Below are positions 1 through 8,733 of a DNA stretch of 64,000 bases, piece by piece. Each line of letters opens with the position of its first letter. Within the stretch, counting starts at the first letter, position 1. The notes under the pieces are model-generated. The model did no database searches and had not been told where the DNA came from. It was given only the letters and a program-made list of their open reading frames with translations. A program made the position numbers and the translations under genes. This DNA comes from Reichenbachiella sp. (GTDB taxonomy: Bacteria; Bacteroidota; Bacteroidia; Cytophagales; Cyclobacteriaceae), in assembly GCF_033344935.1 (NCBI RefSeq), contig NZ_JAWPMM010000001.1, positions 3,148,001-3,212,000 of the forward strand, in the 5' to 3' direction.

Positions 1-1528
1 ATTTTCTTTTATCCCCATCTACTTTTACAATAAAAGTTTTGAGCATGACGCCATCTTGGAATCCGTTTCTTGAATTGGCCTCTTCTATCCTTATTGTCAA
101 CTCCCCTACTACTCTCTCGCCAGATCCCATCAAAACTACGAATCCAGGTTTCGGTTCATTAAATAGCCTTTGTGGAAATGCCGTTTTAGGTTCGTGTTGA
201 ATAAGCCCATATCGTGCTACTTCCTTCGCTGGATATTTCTCCGGCTTATTGTCTCCTATTTTAATTAGGTATTTCACAATCGTCCCTTGACTTACAATGG
301 AAAAAGAACCCACCTTAGTTTCTCCAGATTTCAATACCACATATCCAGGCTGGAATTCTGTTTCGAATATGTTCTGCATATCTGGGTTTTTGAATTTGTA
401 GATATACTGAGGGGGATATTGAATCAGATAATCATTGACATGCCAAGAATCATAAACATACTGATCATAGGTGTCTATCTCTTCTTGTCCTATTTCTTGT
501 GTCACTTCCTCCACATCCTCAGATGAAAAGCCTTGTACGCTACCATTGTCACTCTCTGCAAACAATACATCACCCAAATCACTATTTGTAGCAAAAGCTA
601 CCCATCCCTTTAATTCGGACTCATCAGTTAACAAAACTGTACCCTGATGAAATTTTCTCATAGGAAGATATTGTTCGAGCGGCCTTACGTTGGCCAAAAC
701 ATCATGATAGCTTTGAACTGTTAGGTTCGCTCCATAAGACTTAATGTCACCATATTTAAGCTTTACAGGTTTCTTTACGTTCGGTTTTGAAATGTTTACT
801 CCAGTTATCATGGTTGCCTTTTTGATCAACTGAATAGACCCTTCGTGTTTTTGCCCATTGTTCGTAATCACATATCCAGGCATGGGTACTGATTTCACAT
901 TTGCAAATGAGCTGTAGTACGAATTTGATTCCCATGATATTAACGACCAGCTATTCTCAAATTTCGGATCCTTATATACTCTAACACCATAGTTGGACAC
1001 TTCATCTGACTCAAATTTAAACGTCTCCTTTTTTGAATCTCGGATCTCCATGCTCACCACTTTGCCATTCACCTCCTTCAATCTCAACCTCCCTTCTATT
1101 TCATTTCCAGACCTGGTTTTAACATATCCAAAACTGGTAGAGCCAGTTCGAACATTTTTATATGCGGTAAATGGTGATTTTTCAACAGCTCCCCAACTAA
1201 ACAGTGTTGGTGTATCATTTATACTCGAATTAGAAAGTCCATATTCTTTCAAGCTTTTAACCATGAAGTAATATTTATCTCCTGAATTAGTTTTAATTCG
1301 TACGCCAGAAACCTTCTCATAAGACGATCCCAAAAGAGAGATCTGCCCATCAAGAACAGTTCCATCACGCAGCGTGACATAGCCGTTGTCATAAACCGTC
1401 TTATAGTATCCAGATTTATTCTGTTTTACTTTGTAATTGCTTTCGGTACTTGTATTAGTTTGTGCTACTGTCTGAATGGTCAGAAACAAAGACAGTATGC
1501 CTAAAAGCATTTTTGATGAGTGCATCAT
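1..1528 (-). CDS. Secreted protein with repeated PGYV units, 3' end outside window
   Basis: Open on the minus strand from an ATG at 1528 to the window edge with no stop (509 codons seen), so it is partial. The N-terminus is a signal peptide ending near TIQTVAQT. The rest is at least four divergent units of roughly 55-150 residues. Each starts with a motif like (P/F)GYV-[x]3-SG, then a basic/hydrophobic strand, then a segment ending in (D/E)(E/I)xxYG (for example FGYVKTRSG, PGYVITNNG, PGYVVLKSG, PGFVVLMGSG). This resembles repeated small beta-domains found in secreted Bacteroidota proteins of unknown function. A second in-frame ATG directly precedes the chosen region (positions 1523-1528 read MM). 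I do not recognise a named family; an exported beta-repeat protein is as far as the sequence goes. Confidence 0.75.
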   Translation of the reverse strand, partial: MMHSSKMLLGILSLFLTIQTVAQTNTSTESNYKVKQNKSGYYKTVYDNGYVTLRDGTVLDGQISLLGSSYEKVSGVRIKTNSGDKYYFMVKSLKEYGLSNSSINDTPTLFSWGAVEKSPFTAYKNVRTGSTSFGYVKTRSGNEIEGRLRLKEVNGKVVSMEIRDSKKETFKFESDEVSNYGVRVYKDPKFENSWSLISWESNSYYSSFANVKSVPMPGYVITNNGQKHEGSIQLIKKATMITGVNISKPNVKKPVKLKYGDIKSYGANLTVQSYHDVLANVRPLEQYLPMRKFHQGTVLLTDESELKGWVAFATNSDLGDVLFAESDNGSVQGFSSEDVEEVTQEIGQEEIDTYDQYVYDSWHVNDYLIQYPPQYIYKFKNPDMQNIFETEFQPGYVVLKSGETKVGSFSIVSQGTIVKYLIKIGDNKPEKYPAKEVARYGLIQHEPKTAFPQRLFNEPKPGFVVLMGSGERVVGELTIRIEEANSRNGFQDGVMLKTFIVKVDGDKRK

Positions 1529-1608
1529 GGGAACTTTAGTTAGAAATTATTGATCTTGGAAGATAGATAATGTACCTAACTAATCTGCAATAATTTGGGA
1601 TAGTTCTA

Positions 1609-2130
1609 TCATTCGGTGATTGCTGTAGACAGCTGCCTAAGCTTATTAATATAGTCATCACCAATGCTTCCATCCTCAATAGACACATGTACGTGTCCCT
1701 TAAAATCCATTCCGAGATACTCCGCAGTTAACTTGATGGGCTCTGCAAACCATTTGTGGAAAAAGTCTCCTTCGGTTTGACTGATCAGAGCCATGGACTT
1801 CCCTCTCAATTGACGACCTGTCTCTTTTTCGATAGTCAATAGATCTGAAATGCGATCAAGAAAAGTTTTCACCTCTGCACTCATGGTATACCAATAGATA
1901 GGCGTTACGATCACCAATGTGTCATAATTATCAATAAAATCATTGATCAAGGGCAGAAAATCATCATTTCTGTTTTTATGATCATAGTCGTAATAGGAAA
2001 TATCCTTTTGTCCAAGATCTGCTATGGAGCTTCCTGATATATCGGCAAATGCTTTGGTCACTAATGTGGTGTTTCCATTCTTATGCGAACTACCGATTAA
2101 GGAAAGGATTCGAGTATTATTTGAATTCAT
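1609..2130 (-). CDS. NAD(P)H-dependent FMN reductase / flavodoxin-like fold protein
   Basis: 173 residues with the flavodoxin-like FMN reductase pattern. An N-terminal beta strand runs into a phosphate-binding loop (LIGSSHKNGNTT, residues about 10-21), and a central TPIYWYTMSAEVKTFLDR segment (about 75-92) is the signature of the NADPH-dependent FMN reductase (PF03358/PF02525-like) family. Such proteins bind FMN and reduce flavins or quinones with NAD(P)H in the cytoplasm. There is no signal peptide. It stands alone between the secreted repeat protein upstream and the LolC/E-type permease on the same strand, with gaps of about 80-100 bp. Substrate unknown. Confidence 0.85.
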   Translation of the reverse strand: MNSNNTRILSLIGSSHKNGNTTLVTKAFADISGSSIADLGQKDISYYDYDHKNRNDDFLPLINDFIDNYDTLVIVTPIYWYTMSAEVKTFLDRISDLLTIEKETGRQLRGKSMALISQTEGDFFHKWFAEPIKLTAEYLGMDFKGHVHVSIEDGSIGDDYINKLRQLSTAITE

Positions 2131-2231
2131 CTTATTTGAGTTTTATTTCCCGAAGAAACGAGAAATCAAATGTTGATTATGAAGATAACCATCGGAAGAA
2201 TTGATGAATCCATCGAGTCTGTTGATCGAAA

Positions 2232-3449
2232 TTAATTGAATCGAATGGCGGCGATCGGTTTTATTCTAGACACTACAGTCATAGGTATGCCTAAAGCCAG
2301 AGAGACCACTAGAAAAGTCAATACATTGAGCCCGATCAGCGACTCATAATCCCAGGAAATAGGGACATAGTACATATAATAATTGGCAGCATCCAAAGGC
2401 ACCAATTGAAATTGATCTTGAATCAGCGCGATGATCAAGGCTATTAGGTTACCGTATACAAGTCCCTTGGTAACAAGCAACATGCCTTTGAAAAGAAAGA
2501 TGCGTTTGACTTGTCTTTTACTTGCACCAAGCGCTTGAAGTACGCCAATCATATAAGTTCGTTCTAGAATAAGAATAAGTAATATGGAAATCATATTGAA
2601 ACAGGCAACAATCAAAATCAAACCAAGGAAAACAGTCACATTTTGATTTAACAAACCCAACCAATCAAAGATTTGGTTGTATTTATCGCTTACTTTATCC
2701 ACATATAAATCAGCATCGATGGCATTAAACAAAATGTTTTCGGCGTCGTCAATCTTGGATTTGTCTTTGACAAAAACCTCAAAGCCTCCTACTTGGTCTT
2801 TGTTCCATTCATTTAGTCTTTGGATCATTCCAAGGTCTCCGATAATCACGCTTTTGTCAAATTCTTCCAGGCCGGTTTCATATATACCTACCAATTGCAA
2901 TCTCCTGAAGCGCGGTGGGTTCTGAACAAAATGAATCATGAACTTATCACCTAATTCCATGCTGAGCTTATTAGCAATATGCTTACTTAAAATCACCTCA
3001 TCCGAATACCCATCGGCTTTATGATGTATAAAGCGACCACTTTGCATATTAACCGCGAAACGTGTCGTATCAAACTGATCATCCACTCCTTTGTAAACCA
3101 CTCCCTCGACTTCATCCTGAGTTTTGATCAAACCTGGTTTATAAGCAAATGCCTGAACATGATCTATAAACTCAAACTCATCTTTCTGCACATAAAAGTC
3201 TGAGCCAAAACTGATGGATTTTTCATCCAGCGCATTGCCCATGTTATACTTCGTAATCTCCAGATGCCCCTTGAAATTGTAAATTTTCTGTTTGATCGTC
3301 TGCTGAAAACCGCCAAGGATAAAAAATGCCAAGATCATTGCGGCCAACCCCACACTAATACTAATAATGGCTAGCTTAGATATGATAGATGAAAAGGACG
3401 AATTGGCCTCTGATGTAATGCGTTTGGATATGAAATAAGGAAAATTCAA
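2232..3449 (-). CDS. ABC transporter permease, LolC/LolE (FtsX/MacB) type
   Basis: 405 residues with the topology of lipoprotein-releasing and MacB-type permeases: one N-terminal membrane segment (about 25-48, ISISVGLAAMILAFFILGGF), a periplasmic domain of about 210 residues, then three C-terminal membrane segments (about 270-400) forming the FtsX domain. The region LQALGASKRQVKRIFLFKG just after the second membrane segment is the characteristic FtsX coupling loop. The family works with a LolD-like ATPase to extract lipoproteins from the inner membrane or for related mechanotransmission. No ATPase gene lies next to it. Divergent from the NamZ-like gene, with 67 bp between them. Confidence 0.88.
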   Translation of the reverse strand: MNFPYFISKRITSEANSSFSSIISKLAIISISVGLAAMILAFFILGGFQQTIKQKIYNFKGHLEITKYNMGNALDEKSISFGSDFYVQKDEFEFIDHVQAFAYKPGLIKTQDEVEGVVYKGVDDQFDTTRFAVNMQSGRFIHHKADGYSDEVILSKHIANKLSMELGDKFMIHFVQNPPRFRRLQLVGIYETGLEEFDKSVIIGDLGMIQRLNEWNKDQVGGFEVFVKDKSKIDDAENILFNAIDADLYVDKVSDKYNQIFDWLGLLNQNVTVFLGLILIVACFNMISILLILILERTYMIGVLQALGASKRQVKRIFLFKGMLLVTKGLVYGNLIALIIALIQDQFQLVPLDAANYYMYYVPISWDYESLIGLNVLTFLVVSLALGIPMTVVSRIKPIAAIRFN

Positions 3450-3516
3450 TTTTTACAACTACTTTCGTTAAGTACTCTAAAAAAGTGTGTAAAATAATTA
3501 AATCAAATCAATTCCG

Positions 3517-4692
3517 TTGTTCCTAATCAAATACTTTAGTCGTGTTCTTCCACTCTGCGCCTGTCTGATCATCTGCAGTTGTCAGGCACAAGACTCAGAG
3601 CCACTTTTTATTACTACTGGAGCTGAACAAATGGATCAATATCTACCCACACTCAAGGGTAAATCTGTAGCACTACTCATCAACCATACCTCGCTCGTCG
3701 GAAATACTCATTTACTAGACACCCTCCTTTCTTCAGGTGTACAAGTAGTTAAAATATTCGCACCAGAACACGGTTTTCGAGGAGATTTGGCTAACGGCGA
3801 ACAAGTAGATGATGGAGTAGATATAAAGACCGGACTCCCATTAATATCACTGTATGGAAAGAATAAAAAACCATCCGTGGAGCAGTTGGAAGGTATCGAT
3901 ATAGTGATTTATGATATACAGGATGTTGGGGCACGTTTTTACACCTACATCAGTTCCATGCATTATATGATGGAAGCTTGCGCTGAATATGGGATCAGCT
4001 TTATGTTGCTTGATCGCCCAAACCCCAATGCTCATTATATTGACGGCCCGGTACTGGACACCGCACGAGCGTCTTTTGTTGGCGTACACCCCATTCCTAT
4101 CGTTTATGGCATGACCTCTGGCGAATTGGCTTTGATGGTCAAAGGTGAAGGCTGGGTCAATCAATCCGAAATGCTTGACCTTAATGTGGTTAAGCTAAAA
4201 AATTGGGCCAGAGATAGCAGCTATGCACTGCCTGTATCTCCATCTCCCAATCTTCCTAATACGCAATCCATTGCCCTGTACCCTTCTCTTTGCTTGTTCG
4301 AAGGAACTCATGTGAGCATGGCGAGGGGAACGGAGTTTCCTTTTCAGGCTGTCGGATATCCCGATTCTGATTTTGGAGATTTTCAGTTTACGCCGATCAG
4401 CATTCCGGGCGCTTCAAAGTATCCTCCGCATAAAAACAAAGTTTGTTATGGCTACGATCTTAGGTCAGTCACACCACCAAATCAAATTGATCTTTTTTAT
4501 CTCATAGATTTTTACCAAAAATCAAAAAATAAAACAGACTACTTCAATGCTTTCTTTACCAATTTGGCAGGCACCAGAGAATTGCGCAAACAAATAGAAG
4601 ATGGCTGGACAGAGGAAGATATCCGAGCTAGCTGGCAAGATGACCTTGATCAATTCAAGCTTAACAGGAAAAAATATTTGATTTATAAATAA
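3517..4692 (+). CDS. DUF1343 / NamZ-like exo-N-acetylmuramidase, lipoprotein
   Basis: 391 residues, start codon TTG. An in-frame TAA at 3499-3501 leaves no ATG that would keep the export signal. Residues 1-24 form a lipoprotein signal with the lipobox LIICSC. The body has the hallmarks of the DUF1343 family (PF07075), now known as NamZ exo-beta-N-acetylmuramidases (GH171): IFAPEHGFRGDLANGEQV near residue 88 and the YDIQDVGARFYTYISSMHYM segment near 130. These enzymes release terminal MurNAc from peptidoglycan fragments during cell-wall recycling. The gene is complete and converges on the rhodanese gene with only 5 bp between stops. Function is by family; catalytic activity here is inferred. 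Confidence 0.9.
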   Translation: MFLIKYFSRVLPLCACLIICSCQAQDSEPLFITTGAEQMDQYLPTLKGKSVALLINHTSLVGNTHLLDTLLSSGVQVVKIFAPEHGFRGDLANGEQVDDGVDIKTGLPLISLYGKNKKPSVEQLEGIDIVIYDIQDVGARFYTYISSMHYMMEACAEYGISFMLLDRPNPNAHYIDGPVLDTARASFVGVHPIPIVYGMTSGELALMVKGEGWVNQSEMLDLNVVKLKNWARDSSYALPVSPSPNLPNTQSIALYPSLCLFEGTHVSMARGTEFPFQAVGYPDSDFGDFQFTPISIPGASKYPPHKNKVCYGYDLRSVTPPNQIDLFYLIDFYQKSKNKTDYFNAFFTNLAGTRELRKQIEDGWTEEDIRASWQDDLDQFKLNRKKYLIYK

Positions 4693-4697
4693 TTTTT

Positions 4698-5078
4698 CTA
4701 CTCTGTTTCTAAGCCAGCGGACTTCCAAGCATTCATACCGCCTTGCATTTCATAGACTTTTTCGAATCCCAACTCAGTCATCTGAGTCAATGCTCTTCCA
4801 CTTCTTCCTCCAGATCTACAGTAAATGTAGTAGGTGGTTGATTTGTTGAGTTCACTGAGTTTCGAATCAAAATCATCTGCCAAAAAATCCAATTGTTCGG
4901 CACCTGGAACCATACCTTCCGAGACTTCTTTATCCGTTCTTAAATCTAAAATCTTAAAAGCATCATCCTCCTTTTCAATTTGGCTCTTAAACGCTACTGG
5001 AGATAATTGATTGGGCACCTGGGCTTGACAAGAAATGGTCATTGAAAGTAACAGTACTAGAATAATTGTGTTTCTCAT
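4698..5078 (-). CDS. Rhodanese-domain lipoprotein
   Basis: 126 residues. A lipoprotein signal peptide (SMTISC, Cys at about 17) is followed by one rhodanese domain: LDLRTDKEVSEGMVPGA (about 45-60) is the CH2A-like start, and YCRSGGRSGRA (about 88-98) is the active-site loop with the catalytic cysteine. It probably acts in the periplasm on sulfur or persulfide transfer, or as a binding domain. Single-domain exported rhodaneses of this size are common in Bacteroidota. Convergent with the NamZ-like gene and divergent from the GNAT gene that starts at 5124. Confidence 0.92.
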   Translation of the reverse strand: MRNTIILVLLLSMTISCQAQVPNQLSPVAFKSQIEKEDDAFKILDLRTDKEVSEGMVPGAEQLDFLADDFDSKLSELNKSTTYYIYCRSGGRSGRALTQMTELGFEKVYEMQGGMNAWKSAGLETE

Positions 5079-5123
5079 TTTCAGACTTATTATGTTTACT
5101 TGCTAATATACTAATTTCATTTT

Positions 5124-5636
5124 ATGACCATCTATCCACTAATTACCACTGAGAGAACCTATCTCTGTACTCCAGATCATTTGGCTTTTTCTAATATCAG
5201 AAAACTTGATTCCGACCCAGAAATCATGAGATATATTACAGGAGGTAAACCAAGATCACAAGCAGAATCAAAAGACTGGATAGCCAAAAGATTGGCAGAG
5301 TACAAAAGAGATGGCTTTGGACTCATGCCCGCCTACCTCAAAGAGAACGATGCCTTTATCGGTTGGGGCGGTCTTAAGCTGTTGGATGATACAGATAAAA
5401 TTGAAGTGGGCTATCGTTTTGACAAACTTTATTGGGGACAAGGTTTTGCTACTGAAATTACAAAGGCTGTGATTGAATATGCCCATAAAGAACTCGGCAT
5501 TGAACAACTAGTAGCTGTTACCGATTTGGAAAATGAAGCATCCAAAAATGTATTGATAAAATCTGGCTTTCAATACATATCAAAAGCGCACCATTATGAT
5601 ACAGAAGTAGATTACTTCGAAATCAATCTACAATAA
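5124..5636 (+). CDS. GNAT acetyltransferase, RimJ/RimL type
   Basis: 170 residues with the Acetyltransf_3 (RimJ/RimL-like) layout. It opens with LITTERTYLCTPDHLAF and has a central beta strand IEVGYRFDKLYWGQGFATEITKAVIEYA (about 90-118), where GQGFAT is the acetyl-CoA pyrophosphate-binding loop. It ends with NEASKNVLIKSGFQYISKA, the usual motif D/A end. Cytoplasmic; acetylates an amino group of an unknown small molecule or protein N-terminus. The MarR-GNAT fusion gene follows 74 bp downstream on the same strand, but a palindromic site between them suggests separate control. Confidence 0.9.
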   Translation: MTIYPLITTERTYLCTPDHLAFSNIRKLDSDPEIMRYITGGKPRSQAESKDWIAKRLAEYKRDGFGLMPAYLKENDAFIGWGGLKLLDDTDKIEVGYRFDKLYWGQGFATEITKAVIEYAHKELGIEQLVAVTDLENEASKNVLIKSGFQYISKAHHYDTEVDYFEINLQ

Positions 5637-5676
5637 GTGTAATAAGTCTTCGATTGAAACATTTTAAATTTTATTT

Positions 5677-5692
5677 ACGTAGTTAACTACGT
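5677..5692. promoter_or_regulatory. 16-bp perfect palindrome, candidate MarR operator
   Basis: The sequence ACGTAGTTAACTACGT is a perfect inverted repeat centred 26 bp before the start codon of the MarR-GNAT gene (5711), where a promoter would lie. MarR dimers bind 16-20-bp palindromes and usually autoregulate, so this is a strong candidate autoregulatory operator. That it is bound is an inference. Confidence 0.6.
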
Positions 5693-5710
5693 TTATAAAT
5701 ACTTTATAAA

Positions 5711-6661
5711 ATGGATACAGTAAAACAACTCGGAGAACTAGCCCTAGGAAGTAGACTCAAAAGACTCAGTGATGAAATCATGAAGGATGGCAAAAAGATT
5801 TATGCCGCTAACAAAATAGATTTTGAACCCAAATGGTTTCCTGTATATTATGCCATATCACAAGCCGAGAAAACAACTGTAACCGACATCTCGGATGCTA
5901 TTGGATTCAAACATCCTTCTGTCAGTCAGTTAGTCAAAGAATTAGAAAAAAATGGACTTATAGAAAGTGAGGCCAGTACTAAAGATGCTCGCAAACGGAA
6001 TCTAAAATTATCAAAAAAGGGTTTGGACTTGCTTCCAGGCATCCAATCTATTTGGTCCGATATCTCGAACGCCATGAATGAAATGATTGGTCAGCACACC
6101 CACAACATCCTCTGTGCTCTGGAACAATGTGAAGACGATTTTGAACAAATCCCGATGTTCGAAAGAGTACAAAAGCATCGTAAAGCTCGTCTGATGAGTC
6201 AAATCGAAATTATCGATTACAAACCCGAATACGCCTCTGACTTCCTCAGACTCAATACTGAGTGGATTGAAAAATACTTTAAGCTGGAAAGCGAAGACAG
6301 AAAGACCCTGGAAAATCCAGATCAATATATAATCAAGCCAGGAGGTGCGATCAAGTTGGCTAAATACAAAGACGAAATCGTAGGAACTTGTGCCTTGATC
6401 AAAATCAGCCATGATGTTTATGAGCTAGCCAAAATGGCGGTCACTGAAAAATGCCAAGGTTTACAAATTGGAAAAAAGTTAGGCCTGTCAGTATTAGAAA
6501 AAGCTAAAACACTCGGTGGAACTAAGGTAATTCTTGAATCTAATAAAAAACTGGTACCAGCAATTAATTTATACAAATCCCTCGGCTTCAAATCCGGTCA
6601 GCATTTTGGTGATAAATCCGTGTACGAAAGATGTGATATTGAAATGGAAATCATGATATAG
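5711..6661 (+). CDS. MarR-type regulator fused to GNAT acetyltransferase
   Basis: 316 residues, two domains. Residues about 20-150 are a MarR winged helix: TVTDISDAIGFKHPSVSQLVKELEKNGLIESEASTKDARKRNLKLS covers the helix-turn-helix and wing with the conserved D-R near the wing. Residues about 170-316 form a GNAT domain with the acetyl-CoA loop CQGLQIGKKLGLSVLEKA and the terminal INLYKSLGFKS segment. Such MarR-GNAT fusions are a known architecture and may couple metabolite acetylation to repression, but the substrate is unknown. A 16-bp palindrome lies just upstream (5677-5692), consistent with autoregulation. The EamA transporter gene follows 27 bp downstream and could be part of the same response. 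Confidence 0.9.
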   Translation: MDTVKQLGELALGSRLKRLSDEIMKDGKKIYAANKIDFEPKWFPVYYAISQAEKTTVTDISDAIGFKHPSVSQLVKELEKNGLIESEASTKDARKRNLKLSKKGLDLLPGIQSIWSDISNAMNEMIGQHTHNILCALEQCEDDFEQIPMFERVQKHRKARLMSQIEIIDYKPEYASDFLRLNTEWIEKYFKLESEDRKTLENPDQYIIKPGGAIKLAKYKDEIVGTCALIKISHDVYELAKMAVTEKCQGLQIGKKLGLSVLEKAKTLGGTKVILESNKKLVPAINLYKSLGFKSGQHFGDKSVYERCDIEMEIMI

Positions 6662-6664
6662 TGG

Positions 6665-6672
6665 TATCTTGC
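6665..6672 (+). promoter_or_regulatory. Possible -7 box (TAnnTTG type)
   Basis: TATCTTGC sits 16 bp before the ATG of the EamA transporter and resembles the Bacteroidota -7 element TAnnTTTG. No convincing -33 TTG-type element was found at the expected spacing, so this is tentative. If real, the transporter can be transcribed independently of the MarR-GNAT gene. Confidence 0.25.
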
Positions 6673-6688
6673 CCTCCCAATTGAACGC

Positions 6689-7597
6689 ATGACAAATACA
6701 TCCAACAATCAACAAAAAGGCCTCATTTACGCTAGCCTCACAGCTATCCTCTGGGGATTCCTTGCCATTGCTCTAAAAGTAGCAGTGACAGAAATCGATC
6801 CGATTACCGTTTCCTGGTTTAGGTTTTCTATTGCCACGGTTTTACTTCTCATTTTTATCAGAGCCAAAAACAATGGAGAGCTCCGATCCCTCAAGCACTT
6901 TCCCTGGTTGGCGATGGTAGCTGCCGCGGGCCTATCCCTTAACTATATTGGTTATATTACTGGCATCGAACTCACCGGCCCTAGCAATGCACAGATCATC
7001 ATACAATCTGCACCGCTGACTCTTGGAATTATTGGAATCGTCTTCTTTAAGGAGAAAGTGTCTAAAAGGCAATTGACAGGAATTGGTATTGCTGCCATTG
7101 GATTCTACTTTTTCTATCTGAATAAGCTAGGTGGCACAGCCTTGAGTGGCCAATCTGTTTACAACATAGGATCATTCTATGTTTTGCTCGCAGCCATATG
7201 CTGGGTAGTGTATGCCGTATGTCAAAAAATTCTAGTTCACACCTATCCAGTAAGGGCGGTTAATTTCATCCTTTTCATTTTTTCCGCTTTTGCTTTGGCG
7301 CCAATGGTCGATTACCAAAGTATTTTTCAGATGAGTATAGGGATGTGGGCTCTGATGTTGTTTTTAGGTCTGAATACGTTTTTGGCATATAGCTTCTTGG
7401 GGGAGGCTTTCAAACATGCTGACGCCAACAAAGTAGGAATTATTATAACGCTCAATCCGCTCATTACGATTTTTGTAATGACCATATTGGCCTACGTTGA
7501 AGTCAGTTGGATCTCCCCGGATGTGCTATCACCACAAGGATTCATTAGTGCGTTAGCAGTAATTGCTGGTGCAATTTTGGCAGTTAAGTCTAAATAA
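6689..7597 (+). CDS. EamA/DMT-family transporter (RhaT-like permease)
   Basis: 302 residues, almost entirely hydrophobic, with ten predicted membrane segments arranged as two EamA repeats (about 10-145 and 160-300). Typical features are the N-terminal LIYASLTAILWGFLAIALKV, the IDPITVSWFRFSIATVLLL segment, and GPSNAQIIIQSAPLTLGIIGIVFFKEK before the midpoint. The family exports or imports amino acids, nucleosides or other metabolites across the inner membrane; the substrate cannot be told. It lies 27 bp after the MarR-GNAT gene on the same strand, suggesting an efflux function controlled by it. The inference rests on gene order alone. Confidence 0.92.
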   Translation: MTNTSNNQQKGLIYASLTAILWGFLAIALKVAVTEIDPITVSWFRFSIATVLLLIFIRAKNNGELRSLKHFPWLAMVAAAGLSLNYIGYITGIELTGPSNAQIIIQSAPLTLGIIGIVFFKEKVSKRQLTGIGIAAIGFYFFYLNKLGGTALSGQSVYNIGSFYVLLAAICWVVYAVCQKILVHTYPVRAVNFILFIFSAFALAPMVDYQSIFQMSIGMWALMLFLGLNTFLAYSFLGEAFKHADANKVGIIITLNPLITIFVMTILAYVEVSWISPDVLSPQGFISALAVIAGAILAVKSK

Positions 7598-7633
7598 CAA
7601 TTGAAAACAAAATAATATTTGTACTTTTAATCT

Positions 7634-8509
7634 ATGAGTAGAATTATTACAACCGTACTAACCACAATTGTGCTTTTGGCCAAATTTTCGGTGGGGTATG
7701 CTCAGTCCTCAACCGAAATTTTTCTTTTTGAATTAACCAAAGAGAATGGCAACTTCAAAATGGCCAATCCTGCGAATATCACCAACAACCCAGGGTATGA
7801 CAACCAGCCCTCTTTTATTAATGACAATGAATTGGTGTATGCCGCTACTTACGATAACCAAACAGATATTGTAAGACTCAATTTGGAGTCAAAAGAAAAA
7901 ACAAGAATGACCAATACGCCAAGCAGCGAGTTTTCCCCAAAACTTACTCCTGATGGCAAGTACATTTCATGTATCCTTTTGGATCGAAACGGGAGTCAAA
8001 CGCTTGTAAAATATCCACTGAAAGGTGGAGAACCGAAAGCCATACCTTCGGAACAAAAAATCGGATACTACTGTTGGTTTGACAAAAAGACCGTCTTCTC
8101 TTTTGTATTAGGCTCTCCTCCTTCTTTACAAGAATGGAACACTAAAAATTCTGAATTTAAAATCATTATGATGAACCCAGGAAGATCTTTGAGTAAAATA
8201 CCTGGGGAGAAAACGATCAGTTTTATTCACAAAGAATCGGATGACATCTGGTATGTAAACAGCTACGATCCTCTTACAGACAAAGTCACTTATCTCACTG
8301 AATGTATCAAAGGGGCTGAAGATATGGTATGGGCATCTGACGGAACCGCCTTTCTAAGCGATCAAAAAAAGATTTACAAATTCGACCCCAAAGTAGACAA
8401 TGGTTGGAAGTTGATGGCCGATATGGAATCATTTGATCTATCAACCGCATCTAGGTTAGCGATCAGCCCTGACTTGAAATGGATGGCTGTAGTTATCGAT
8501 GAAGAGTAA
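7634..8509 (+). CDS. TolB-like (WD40-like beta-propeller) secreted protein
   Basis: 291 residues. A signal peptide (about 1-23, ending GYAQS) is followed by beta-propeller blades of the TolB/PD40 type: NPGYDNQPSFINDNELVYAATYDNQTDIVRLNLES and SSEFSPKLTPDGKYISCILLDRNGSQTLVKYPLKGGEPK are two clear blades. Further blades follow, to a final LAISPDLKWMAVVIDE. A periplasmic or surface location is expected. No catalytic domain is attached, so a binding or scaffold role is likely. A possible -7 box precedes the ATG (around 7612-7620). Confidence 0.85.
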   Translation: MSRIITTVLTTIVLLAKFSVGYAQSSTEIFLFELTKENGNFKMANPANITNNPGYDNQPSFINDNELVYAATYDNQTDIVRLNLESKEKTRMTNTPSSEFSPKLTPDGKYISCILLDRNGSQTLVKYPLKGGEPKAIPSEQKIGYYCWFDKKTVFSFVLGSPPSLQEWNTKNSEFKIIMMNPGRSLSKIPGEKTISFIHKESDDIWYVNSYDPLTDKVTYLTECIKGAEDMVWASDGTAFLSDQKKIYKFDPKVDNGWKLMADMESFDLSTASRLAISPDLKWMAVVIDEE

Positions 8510-8600
8510 TACAATCAAAGCCAGAAAACCTTTTTCCAGGGAGCGTATACGAGTATTCCCTTTAGATTAGTCTCAAATTCATCCTTCAATAAGGTTGCTT

Positions 8601-8624
8601 ATTAATTCTATAAAATGAATTAAT
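8601..8624. promoter_or_regulatory. Inverted repeat upstream of the DUF4136 operon
   Basis: ATTAATTC and GAATTAAT form a perfect 8-bp inverted repeat around an 8-bp AT-rich spacer, within the 224-bp gap before the gene at 8734. There is no T-run typical of a terminator on the plus side. It could be a regulator site or simply AT-rich coincidence. The rest of the gap (8510-8733) holds a possible promoter near 8660-8693 and nothing else recognisable. Confidence 0.3.
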
Positions 8625-8733
8625 ATTAGGATAAACATTAAATTATAATATTGGCTAAATTTGACCTATACATACGAGGATCAAAGTAATTTGGGTACTC
8701 TATTAAAATTATCACTCTTTTAAAATAAAATAA

